Shown: piece by piece, positions 23,801 to 35,800 of the stretch
Layout of the letters: the number at the start of each line of letters is the position of its first letter
Numbering within the stretch: the stretch's first letter is position 1
Source of the DNA: Symbiodinium microadriaticum
Lineage: Eukaryota > Sar > Dinophyceae > Suessiales > Symbiodiniaceae
Assembly (NCBI GenBank): GCA_001939145.1
Contig: LSRX01000671.1
Span: forward strand, 233,200 to 297,199
DNA length: 64,000 bases
Direction: 5' to 3'
Translations under genes and position numbers: made by a program
Notes under the pieces: generated by a model
The model's database searches: none
Told to the model about the DNA's origin: nothing
What the model saw: the letters and a program-made list of their open reading frames with translations, nothing else

Positions 23801-26800
23801 AGCGAAAACCCAACATTCTCTCGGCCTCTTGGTCCTAAATCTCAACAATTTTAAGCCCCAAGCCCTCTAAGCTCCAATACCTTGAAGCCCTAAACAACCG
23901 ATCATATATAAGCTCTAAACCCCGAACCTTCAACTTGAATGGTACCTTGACAGAGCCCTGCCCCTCAAAGGAAGCCTAAAGCCTAACCCGAACTCCTAAA
24001 CCCGAAAGTACCTATGAACCTCACCTGGCATGTCCGAGTTGTCGGAGCCTAAACCCGAAAGCCTCAAAATCTTAAAGCCCGAATCCAGATGGGACCTGGG
24101 CAACTACTACACTGTCGGCGGCTCCGGGCGCGTGATTCCACACAAGCCGAGGCCGGTCCTTTTCGGATTAATTTACAGGGCTCAGCGAGTTTGGGGCTTG
24201 GGGTGTAAGGTTTAGGGTTTAGGCCTGGAGTAGTTGCCGTCGACTCTTGTTCGGTAAGGCTCCATGTTTGTTTCTATGAACATATTATAACGTGCACGTA
24301 GCCCCAATTCTAAATATCAAGGCCCTATATTAGTTGCGCTTGCCTTCCGCGCTTGAAGCTGTCGCTGTCACCGCCGCCACCATCACCATCAGCATCACCA
24401 TCTCTATCGTCATCATCATCATCATCACCATCATCATCATCAGCATCTTTGCCATGCCCATCCCCATCCATCCCCGTCCCACCACCACTACCAGTACCGC
24501 CGCCAACACTATCATTATCTTCTTGTTCGTCAGCATCATCGTCATCATCATCATCATCATCATCACCATCATCAACAACATAATAAGCATCACCATCACC
24601 AATATTATCGCGCCCCTCGTCATCAGCATCATCATCATCATCATCATCAGCATCACCCTGGTCATCCTGAGCATCATCCTCCCGCCTTGTCATCATGACA
24701 ATCATCATCGTCATCATCTTCCGCTATTGGTTGACAAACACCGGCGCAAAGTTGGCTTGGCCGATGAGAGCAGCAACGTCTTGCAGAGTCGTGTTCACTG
24801 CCTCAGAAGGGAGATCTGCACATGATTGCAGATGTCATGATGAGATCGGCTCAAATGCACGCATGCTGTGTGCATTCCCTGTGCTGCGTTGATTGTGAAC
24901 TGTAGGATGTGCGCCGCCCGAATAAATGCCACACCTACTGGGACAACGGGAACAGCAAGAAGATGCACATCTGCAAAACCAGTGACGATTGCCGTGCACT
25001 CATCAAAGTTCGCGCACTGCGAGAGTGGAGAACGAACGCCTTGAGCTTGGAAGACGAGGAGTGCAAGGAATCTCCACTCTGCCCGAGGGCGGTCCCACAG
25101 TATTCCAGCGCAGGGGCAGCAGGAGCTACGACAGCTGCCAGTCGGCAGTCTTGAAAATAGGGGTGTTTGCCACAGTGAGGTCCTGGCGTAGAGATGTACA
25201 GTGCAAACAGTCGCTGTTGCAGGCTTAAGATGAGCAGTTCCGGGACAAAACCTGACCTCCCGGCCCCCCTCCACCAGTTGGTTTGGCAAGAGATTGGCGC
25301 AGAGCTACTTCGGCACTGTCCTCGGATGTTGCGGTGGTAGCAAGCCTCCCGGTTCAGAAGGGCTTACTAGCCGCGGGGCTAGCACAGAGAGGTACAGAGG
25401 AAGTAGCGCGGGCAGTTGTGCAGAAGATACTCAAGGTTCCGAGAGAGGCTCAGGCGGCTCAGGCGGTGAGTTTAGGACGGTTTGCAGGGCAGACGCGGAG
25501 GACAGGGCATATCCCTAGAATCCTACAAACCTGAGTCCTTTGTATGGTATGCTGAGGCCAGGCGCGATGAATGTAGGGTTCGGAAGTCACAGTGTTTCCT
25601 GCGGTGCTGGTGAGAATTATTCTATTCTTCTTCCATGCACATTTGAATAAGAGCCTTGGGTGCCTCCATGTCCGAAACGGTGAGCTCCCTGCGCAGTACG
25701 ATCCTCGAAGCCACGGTTGCCCATTGTGCGAAGGCCGTGGGCTTTGGGCTTCGGATTTTTCGAAGTTTCTTCGACAGCCTTCTAACCTGCGCCCATTTAG
25801 CCCTAAGCCCGTAAACCTCTAAGCCTCAAAACCTCAAACGCTGGACCCGCATACCCTAAACGTTCCCTGCGGGGTTACCATGCAATGCTGGCTCGTCCTT
25901 GCATGCGAGGTAGGAGGCCAAAAAAACGTTCATCAAAAGATACGGGTGCAGCCGCGCAGCAGAGTTCAAATGGCGTGACATGGTGAGGTTTTAAACAGGC
26001 TGCTTAAAGGGTCCTTAGTTGAGAGTCGTGTTCTTTGTGGAGGGGATCCAAGCAGACACCACATCCTCCAAGCAGACACCACATCCTCCTAGCAGTCTAA
26101 ACTCCTAAATTTTAAAAAGCCCCAATGCAGCCGTGAGAGTTACCAACAATACTGGGCAATGTTGGGTCAGATCACATTGACCCCTAAACCCACCTCCTCG
26201 CCTGCGGAATGTGAGTTGCGAGACTCCACACCTCAAGCCCTGAGGAAGGAGTCGATGGTTTGAGGCCTAAACCCCTAAACCCTAAACCCCACGATAAGCC
26301 TTCAACCCTATACCCCTAAGCCCTAAACCCTAAACCCAGACCGGACTTGTGACAGACGTTTCGCGCTTCGAACTACGAGTGTCTGCAGAAAGTAGGGGAC
26401 CCCCCTGAAACTGACTCCGACTAGCAGGGGCCTTGTTTCAAGGACTCATAAGAGCAGCCTCAAAACATACCGACTCCTCCACTTGAGTATGAGACTGCTA
26501 GAGGGTTTCCGGCTGAGGCCAGAGATCCAACCCCTAGTTTTCAAGATCGCAGGGAACCCCACGGGTTCATCCTTGAACCCGCGATGGCCCGGTCTTCCCC
26601 GGAAGACCTGCAACGACTTTTGGGGGAGAAGGGAGTTTGAAACGAACATCCCTGAGGCACACGACCCCCGACTTGACCCACCTTCCAGAGCCTGGAGCCT
26701 GAAAGCCAATTTTTTGGAGTTGCCTCCAGAGCCTGGAGCCTGAAAGCCAAGTTTAGTGTTTAGGGCATTCATTCGGGGTCCGATAGGGGTTCTCGTCAGG

Positions 26801-29800
26801 GATGCTACACGGTTGGTTCTGTGGGATTTCGGGGCTTAGGCTTTAGTGTCTTTCGCCAAACAGCGACGCACTGTAAAGGGCGCCAGGCAAAAAGGGGCTA
26901 CAGCTTGGATGAATCGGAGAGTTTCCATCTTTGCCTCAACACCTGGCAAGTAAGACTCAGAAGCCCGACACCTGCAGCACGAAACATCACACCGAAAACC
27001 AAGAAGAATTGGAAGCACTCAGCCGTAAACCTTCACCATCTCATTTGATCTCGGTTCGGTGTATCGAAAACCGTCTAAGCCTCGTATAAAACTGTGCAAG
27101 TTCACCGGGAACCTCGCCCTTTAAGCCCTAGGGCGCTAGAAAGAAAGCCCTCCCTAAACCCCTCAAACACCCCTAAGGGCCTCTAAGCCTGAAGCCCTAA
27201 ACCCTAAACCCCTGTAGGGTTGAGGTTTGGGGTTACCCCGCCTAGTCCTTGTAGCTTGGTCGACCCCGCAAATCAGACAGTCGCCCCAGTGAGAAGCAAC
27301 AAAACCCCTAAGCCCTAAACCCTTGTCATGAAGACCCGAGCTTTGCAGGCCGGGTGCCAGGTGGTTTTCGAGTTGGAAGACGACGTGGAGGCTCGTAAAA
27401 GCAATATAGGGGTTTAAATAGTTACCAATACTACTGTCTTGGGGATTCACCACTATAAATTTTTGTCACTGTCACACACTTCACCAGAACCCTGTTGAAA
27501 TTCTTAATGCCCCTACTATTATGCAAGCGAGAGGTGTGCCCGAAGTAGTGTTCGGCTTTTGGGTCGTAGGGTTTTGGGTTGGGGGGGTCGAATCGAGGGG
27601 GGTTTAGGGTCTAGGGTTGGAGCCAAAAAATCGAGGGGGGTTCGGGGTTTCGGTTGTTAAAAGAAATCGGCCTCTGATAACTGATAGCCTTCTTTTCTCG
27701 GAAGGAACCTCTGCAGCCGTCAGAACGCGGTGCAGATGATTTGGTTTAGAGTTCAGAGGGAGAAGGTAATGCACATTCACTGTGATTTTTGGCGTGTTTT
27801 CCAGGTGCTGGGTCCTGGCTGGTTCTTGCAGGTTCTGGTTCCGCCTAGTGTTGCTGAAGATGCGTTACCCGGGATTCTTGGTCGGAGGCATGGGAGGCAT
27901 GGTTCAAAATGCCTGAGAATTCTTTGCATGCAAGCTTACGTAAGCCTTAATAATACCGAAGGTTCAATCGACAGAAATCACTTCAAACAGCGCATCTCTC
28001 TGTCCTGCCGCAAAAAGAAGGCCTTTTACTGGGTGTTTAGCCGCTTCCACAGCGTCAATTTCTGGGTCATCGTAAGTTTAATGCAGGGGCCTGAATTATT
28101 GCAAGACAACATTTGGATCCCTCAGGGTTCCATTATACAACTATTTTATCATAGGCCGCCCAAAACTGACTCAACACCCTTGTTCTGTTGGAAGTGATAT
28201 ATAGCATGTTTCGTTCGTGCGCGGTGTGCATCGAAATTGCAGAGCTTTCTCTGTGAAGCCCACGGTGGAAAGGTGTGTAGGCAAGTGGGTTCTCTGCCAG
28301 CATCCGACGGACCACCTTCCCATCCTCGGATCTCACAGTAGTGCTCTTATTCGGTTGCAAACCTGTTAGGGCCTAAGTCTCAGGGAAGTTATGGCTTTCA
28401 GAGCCTGTTGAATACTGTTGAATCGTAGATATCTTAAGTTCATAGCGAGCTAGTATGGTGGAATACCATTACGATCATCTACGTTCAGACCAGTTGGATG
28501 ATGACAGCCTTGGATGTCGTCGGGGTCTCTTGCTTCGCCTACAACAGCCCGAAACCCCAATACCCATAACCCCAATCCGAGAACCTTCGACTCCCGAGCC
28601 CCTCCAAATTAAGATGTCTCAGGGTTTTCTTGCTTACGGTCTTCTTGCCTTCAAGCGGCCAACCCGGTCACCCCAAAGTCTGAACCCCCCCAAACATCAA
28701 ACCAAACAGCCCTGTACCCGAAATTCACCCCAAGCCTCGAAGCCCCTGAGCATAAAACCCTAAACCCCTAAACCTCTAAACCCCTAAACCCCTAAACCCT
28801 AAAAGCCCTAAACCGAGGCTGCTTTGCTGGTGGCGGAGAAGGCCGACTTGGCACTGCTGTGCTCGGCCGCAACCTCTGCAGAGGGCCGGGACCGTGCGGG
28901 GCTGAGACAGGGGGTCCTAGGGCCTAGGGTTTAGGGCTTAGGGTCTAGGGGTTTAGGGGTTTAGGGTTTAGGGGTTTAGGGTTTAGGGTTTGGGGGTTTA
29001 GGGGGCCTAGGCCGAGGGTTTTGGGGTTAAGGGCTGAGAGTGCAGGGTTTTGAGGTTTTGGAGTCAGGGATTAGGGTTTCCCCGGACCTACCTTGCACCT
29101 TCCATGACACAGTTAAATATGGTTTCAAGGCTTGTCTATCCGTTTGATCAATAGACAATTAAATCATGAGTTTACTGTGTAGCAGAATCTCCGTAGAGAC
29201 CTGTGGCCATTCGCTACCAGGACACCCCATTAAATCATGATTTAATGGGGTATTGGGGCATCCTTACTGGCAAACACCAGTACTGTAGTTGGTACCTATC
29301 AGGTTCGGGAAGTAAGGATCGACCAGCCACTGGAAACATGATCTGATTGGGCTTAAGGATTGCAAGCTCCGAACCTTCCGTGGTAAGCTTCTTCAGCATC
29401 AGTTGAAATTGAAGGTTATGTTGATTGTTGAGCTAGGTTGCAGTGTTCTATTCACTTGCAGCTAATTTGCTTTCAAGTTCGGACTATCAAGGCAAACAGT
29501 TAAATCAGCGTGTAATTGGAAACGGTCGCCCAGGGACCCACCTATGCAGTAAACACCTTGCTTCCCCCAACCCACCTTAAACCTTAAGCCTGAAACCATG
29601 GTTTGGGGAGGCAGTTACATGGTGATTTAATCGTGTCGTTCTTGCCAACACTTGGAAACAGTGACAGTCCGATTTATTTGTATTCAGGTTTGGTCTTGAT
29701 TCAGATGCATCAAATTGATATGCTTGTTGTCCGGGTTGGGTGTAGTGCAGGAGAAGCCATTAAATCCTGAGTTAATTGTGCCGTGTGGGTAACAGGCTCG

Positions 29801-32800
29801 GCATGGAATAGTGCGTCGCGCAGTGTTCAAAGGCCAATTAAATCATAAGTCATAAGTAAATTGTGCTGGGCCTGAGGGGTCCAAGGCGGCCCGACGCCGG
29901 GCAACAAACTCCAGAGATAGCTTTCCGTAGCTCTTGGATTCACTGCCTTCCTGCCTTCCGGTTTCCCCCCAAACCCTGTTGTAATTCTTGACGGCCTTAC
30001 ATCAGGCCTCAATGCAGGGGAGTTTTTTTTGTTGAGGGTCTTGGGATGTCTGGATGCAAAAGGGCATCGGGTTAAGACAGGCAGGGAGTTTACTCTAAGG
30101 GCAAAGGATCCGGATGTTGCGGATCCTCATAAGGCACCCTACCTCCCGCGCGCAGATGAAGATCTATCATAAACCCGATGGTGCCATAAAACCCTGCGAA
30201 ACAGCCATAAAAAATCTCTGAGCGGATCCTATGACCAGATGCCTCAAAACCTAAACCCCAAACCCCTAAACCCTAACTCAGCCTCAACCCTCATGCCTAA
30301 GCTCTGTAACGGACTTTTGGGATCAACTTCGGTCCACGTTGTCTTTAAGTGAGGTAAGTCATGGTCATGTCCTACGGGATGGCTTCGGAGTTCCGTTTCT
30401 TCAGCAATTCGGAGAGTTCGGGGTTGAGGTTTTAAGGGGTTTAGGGGAGAATGTGTCAGGAAATCCGTACTTTGAAGAGAAAGAGCAGAACTTGAACTAC
30501 GTCTTAGAGCTTCCTTAGCCTGTCTTGTCCTCAGCCCTGCCCCGGCCAAAGCCGTCAAACGAATTACCCCCTCCAAACCCTAAGACCATACTTCTTCCAG
30601 AGGTGAAAGCCTTTCTGTGGACCAGGAAGCTTATGTGCCGCGGCATCGGTGGAGTGGCATCGAAGTTACCCTGGTAGGAAGGTATGTAAACTAGTACTCC
30701 CAGTGCCCTAGACACTATATTTTCTACTGTATCTTGTCTGCTGTTGCCGTTTGAGTTTTATTTGCACTTGCTTGTTCCTGTCTACATACCTGACATACCT
30801 CCCTTTGCTGCCGGCACGGTCTCTTCAACCCCGGCGTATCCGATTCTTGATTTTGCCTCGTGTTTTTGCAATGAGGGCGACGAGGTTTGACACGGAGACG
30901 CACGACGGACATGACTGGCTGCTATAGGTCTGTTCGCTAGATTCTGCTAGCAAAGGAAACTCCGGCCGTCGTGGCTGGTTCTGGCAGCTGTCTAGATTGT
31001 GAGCCCTGAGTGGTGATTTTAGGGATGCTTGGGATTTGGCATCACCATGGATGTTTCGGTTGGAAGGTGTCGGCGGTGGCGGCGAAGCTGTCCATCCCGA
31101 AGGTATCGGTGAGCCTCATTCCAGGCCGATACGGTGCATCGGTTAAGGGTCAAGGACAATCTTGGTAGCAACAGCTGTATCATGGCAGTAATATTGCATA
31201 GCAACAAATTACGCATCATTATGCTACCCCCATGCACATTTTTGTCGAATGTTCGTACACTTCGATTGCTTACCATCGAGGCCTTATAGTACTCCCGAAC
31301 CCATACAGCCTATGACCTTTTCCAAGCGGCCCCGTGTCCAGTTTTCCGCTTGACACAGAACTGGTCTTCTCAAGAACGATTTCATAGCCACATCGGGGAG
31401 TGTACCGACACCCTACAGCCCTGAAATTAAACTAGCACACCACCTATCTCTGAGGATCCTCAGAGCACTTTTGGCTAAGAAGGGTTAGCGGGCTCATTAG
31501 CACTATGTCGTATTATGCAGCATGTTCCAGCACCACTCCAGCATTCACCGTGTCAGCACAGTTTAGAACTGTCTAGCCTCTAGCACAACTTCCTTACTTT
31601 ATCATGTACGTAGTATGACTAGAGATCGACCACAAGGGAAATAGCTACTTAATCATGACATGCTCTGTGCAAGTTGAACAGGCTGTTCAGACCATAGTCA
31701 TAGTCTCACAAGGATCACCCGAATCCCGAGGCAATTGCCGAGGCCCAGGCTTTGCGCAAGAGGTCACATCCCAGAAGCCCGTTTCTAGGCCAGAAAGCCA
31801 TAATTGTCATCTGTCTGTACAAAGTTACACCAAGCCCCGCAGTGCAAAAATCCCAGCACATAGGGGCCCTAACATCCTTGCCTTCCTTGGGCGTGAGAGA
31901 GCCAAAACCTTTTGGTGCACCGGCAGGATCGATCGTGATGCCCTGGGTGCAGGACGTGGATGCTGCCGTGGCGTTGTTTTTGGCAGGAGCCGCTTGGGGT
32001 CTTGGTGTGCCAATGTGTGCCATAGGTCCATAGGTCAATCGTGTCTTGCTGGCTCGACCAGTGCTGAGTGCTACCGTAGTGTTACCGTATTAATGCAATT
32101 GCCCTTGGGGGTCTCAGCCATTTGCTCTCTTTGCTGCAACAGGACCATGATGATGGCGTCTTAACACCGTGGTGATGGCTGAGACGGTAAAATGGGCAGT
32201 GTTGTTGTGACACCACCTCGCGCCCAGTCTTGCTACTGCTAGAGTTTCAGGATCGCCTCCACTTCACTCCGGGTGGGAAGCAGCTTTGGACTTGGGGCTC
32301 CTACTTTAAATTTTTGGGGACTCCGGGCTCCTCCCTTAAGGGACTTAGGGCTCCCACTTTAAGCCCGGTACTTTAGACCGCCCCACGCCCCAAGAGTTGG
32401 AGAAATGTTTATAGATTTCTCCCATCCTAAGCCCCCAGACACCCTCCGGGATTACCACAATCCTGGTAAGCTCGTTGAAATCTGGAGCCTAAACCCTCAA
32501 CTAACCCCCACCCCTGCAGCGTTTTAGTGCTCCCAAGCCGCCAACTCCGACGTTGCTGCAGGAGAAGCGACGGGCAGAGGTCTTCTACAGGCTTGCAGAC
32601 GTCGCTTTGTTGTGTTTGGGAGCCGCTGTCACATTTTGGGTGCTGGAGAGCTGTGCTTTGTGACCCTTATACTCTAAATCCTAAGTGTGCTTGAATAACC
32701 TCTAAACCCCTTCACGTTTTGTACGAACTACCATAGAATGAGCGTATAGATTTTTCACTCCTCGGCCGTGGGGGGTTAGTTTAGGAACCCACTCAGTCGG

Positions 32801-35800
32801 CTTTTTTTTTGGGGGGGCTTGTGCGCCATGGGGGGAGGTTGGGCTTCAGGTGCACGGCAAGGAGACTCGGGGGGGTTTAGGGTTTATAGGGTTTAGGGTT
32901 TATAGGGTTTATAGGGCTTATAGGGTTTATAGGGTTTAGGGTTTATAGGGTTTAGGGCTAAACTCCAACACTCACAGCCTAAGGCCCGGACATCTAGCCT
33001 GGTGTTTCCCTGCAGCCATGCAGACAAAAGACCCTGAAGGCCCAGCCTTGCGGTAAGCCCTTTGCAGGTGCTCAGTGGCGAAGTGAACCCTGCGGCAAAG
33101 TCGCCGGTGACCTTCCCGCTGTCAGAAAACGCCACCAGCTTGCAATGGCAGATTTCGGTTGACAATGCTAAAATTGAAGCCCTACACTCGCCATGTAGAT
33201 CTTTGCAATCTTTGCTTGAGTCCTGAACGTCTCGGGTTTGTCGCTTTGCAGGTATGTAAGGGGTTTTAGATTTCGGTTGTGCTGATTGGGTCTTTGTCTA
33301 TCTGCAGGATGTTCAGTCCTGTTTCACGCCGACTTCGCACCATGAACTTCGCCTAGTTGTGAGAGCGTCAACCCTAAACGAACAAATCCTCATTAACCTC
33401 TGACCCTAAACCCATGCCGTTAATCGGGGTTCTTAACAGGGTTTTATATTGAGCCTGTCGCTTGCTGGTGGGGTTCTTGGTGCGTGAACCTCGAATATCG
33501 CTACTTTGCGAAGTATTCGGCGATGAAAATGAATTGAATGCCAAGCCCTATGTAAATGAAAGCTTCGTAAGCGACTTCCACAAAGATTCAGGCCCCTTGG
33601 GTTCTACTTCATTTGCCTAGGCTTGAGGTGCGCGCATGTCTTTGCCGTAGGCGAAGAGGGGAGATTGCAAATACGAAGCCGCTCGATCATTGTGGGCAAA
33701 GGCGTCCTCACCTTGCATAGACGAACAGACGAGGCCTCATCGTTTTTATTAATTTATTACTTTTATTAATATTGTTATAATTAATTCTATAAATAAATAA
33801 GTTAATATGAATAAATAAGTAAATAAATAAATAAATAAATAAATAAATATATATATATATATATATATACACGCACTTATTCCGGCATAGTCAATACACT
33901 ACGCTTGTATAGGTGCTGGAGTGAGTTGGGTGTTTGTCAAGTGCGATCCTCTTCTCCTCAGGACGCGATCCCGCCATGCACGGAGGTTGAGTGTGAGTAC
34001 ACGGACGGGATGGGTTGAGCCTGAACCTGAAATCCATGACTTTCCAATTGTTCGCGTATGATTGCTGGTTTCGGGTATAGCTCCGTACATGACGCAGGCG
34101 TTTGCTTCCAACCGGTGCCAGAAATACACCAGAAGTTTGAAGCAAATGCCGATCATACTTGGCGTTGATTGTTCAGTTGTTGTGTGTTCCTTGCTTGTGT
34201 GCGTGGCCGCCATTGCCGCAGTTGTATTCGCAGTGTAACAGTTGTTGTTTCTCTTGATTTGAACACTCATGCCGTTGATTACGGGTGTGGAGTGGTTTGC
34301 TTCTTGCGGGGTATTTTGGTACTTCCCTTTTCTCAACAAAACACTCACACCCTGCACTACCCCTAAACCCTAAACCCCTAAGCCCCTAAACCCTAAACCC
34401 CGTGAGCACATGTCCTTTAACAAAAACCCTAAACCCTAAACCGTAAATCTACTTTTTCCAGCTTCTAAGTCCGGCTCCTCCGGGCCGACCCAGAGCTCAA
34501 ATTTCCGAAACCCCAAACAGTTTTAGGGGCTTGGGGTTTTGGGGGGTTTAGGGGTTTAGTAAACGCAGGGTTTCGAGTTTTGGGAGTTTAGTAAACTTAG
34601 GATCTAGGGGGTTTAGGAGTTTTTGTACACTTAGGGTTTAGGGGTTTTGGGTTTAGCGTTTAGGACTCTCGACCCCCAACCCGGCAACTGTGACAACCAC
34701 CGAGCCGGCAGCCAGCAGCCTATGTACAGATACGGGTTGACAGGCTTGTTGATGCTACTTGTGCTGCATGTGCCTAGAGAGACCTATTTGAGTGCCGCTG
34801 CAGATAAAAGTTATAGTAGTCCGATGTGGGCCTTAGTGCTTTGTCCACCTTCCATTCCAGGGTACTGTATGAATCGTAAGTGCATGTGCATGCGCCCGTT
34901 GTTGCCCATCTCCAAAACGCCGAGCGCGCGATGGAATTCCTCGAAGCGCGGAGGTAGTAACTTCCTCACAGGAGAGGAGCCCTCAAAACTACACCTAAAC
35001 CCTAATCCATGCACGACACCCAAACCGTAAACCCTGAACCCTCCCGTCGTACCAGGAACCTCGCCAAGGTAAGTCCGAGAGTGAGCGCTGAAACCCTCCT
35101 GTCCGAGTTGCGAGAGTGTACGCAGGAGGGTGTTTGGGCTGGCTTCCCGATATACGAGGACAAGGAGGCGATATCTCGAAAGAGGGCCAGCAGCACAGCC
35201 CCAGATTTTTCGGATTTCACTTAGGTTTTAGGTTCTTCTGGCATCTTACGGAGCCCCCACGTGGGGGTTTCAGGCTTGTTAGGGGTTCTTCGAGTAGCTC
35301 ATGGCTTAGACTTAGAATCCTATAAGGTAGTCGCAAAAAGGAACTACTTCGCGACCTATGGGTAGAGAACACTCTCTTGGCAATTCGGAAGGCTCGGAAG
35401 GGCCGATCCTTCGGGGTTTGGGGTTTTGGAGCCGGCAATATATAAAGGGGCCGTAGTCGTCAGAATATGGCTTTGGGGTAATATCCGTAGCAAGCATCCG
35501 AAGGGGACGAAGTACAAGGGGGATCGCAAAGCTAATGTTCAGTGCCCGTCTTTCGGATCAACCCTGAGGCCTGGGCGTCTCAGCCGAAAGCTGGAGCCCG
35601 GGCATCGTGGACTTTTAGGGTTTACGGTTTAGGGTTTAGGGATTCAGGGTTCAGGGTTTAGGGTTTCTCGTTGCATCCTGAAAATTGGGATGACCAGTTG
35701 ATCAGTTTTTGCAATCTGGGGTAGCCGTGTGGCACGAGTCCACAGCACAGTCGGCGCCTCGGTTCCTGGCATATGCATAGTCCAGGTGTAAAAAAGGATT

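Noticed and set aside
24325..24825. Asp-, Met- or Ile-rich ORFs up to 163 codons
   Set aside because: CAT trinucleotide microsatellite in a GH3 intron.
24795..25289. 164-codon minus ORF
   Set aside because: It is antisense to GH3 exon 19, has no recognisable domain, and the plus strand gives phase-consistent coding.
27730..28197. 155-codon plus ORF
   Set aside because: It runs through a family D MITE fragment and has no family features; its exon-like part (27838-27886) is out of phase with GH3 exon 20.
31655..32164. 169-codon plus ORF
   Set aside because: It reads GH3 exon 22 in the wrong frame; the GH3 frame has the VMPW motif.
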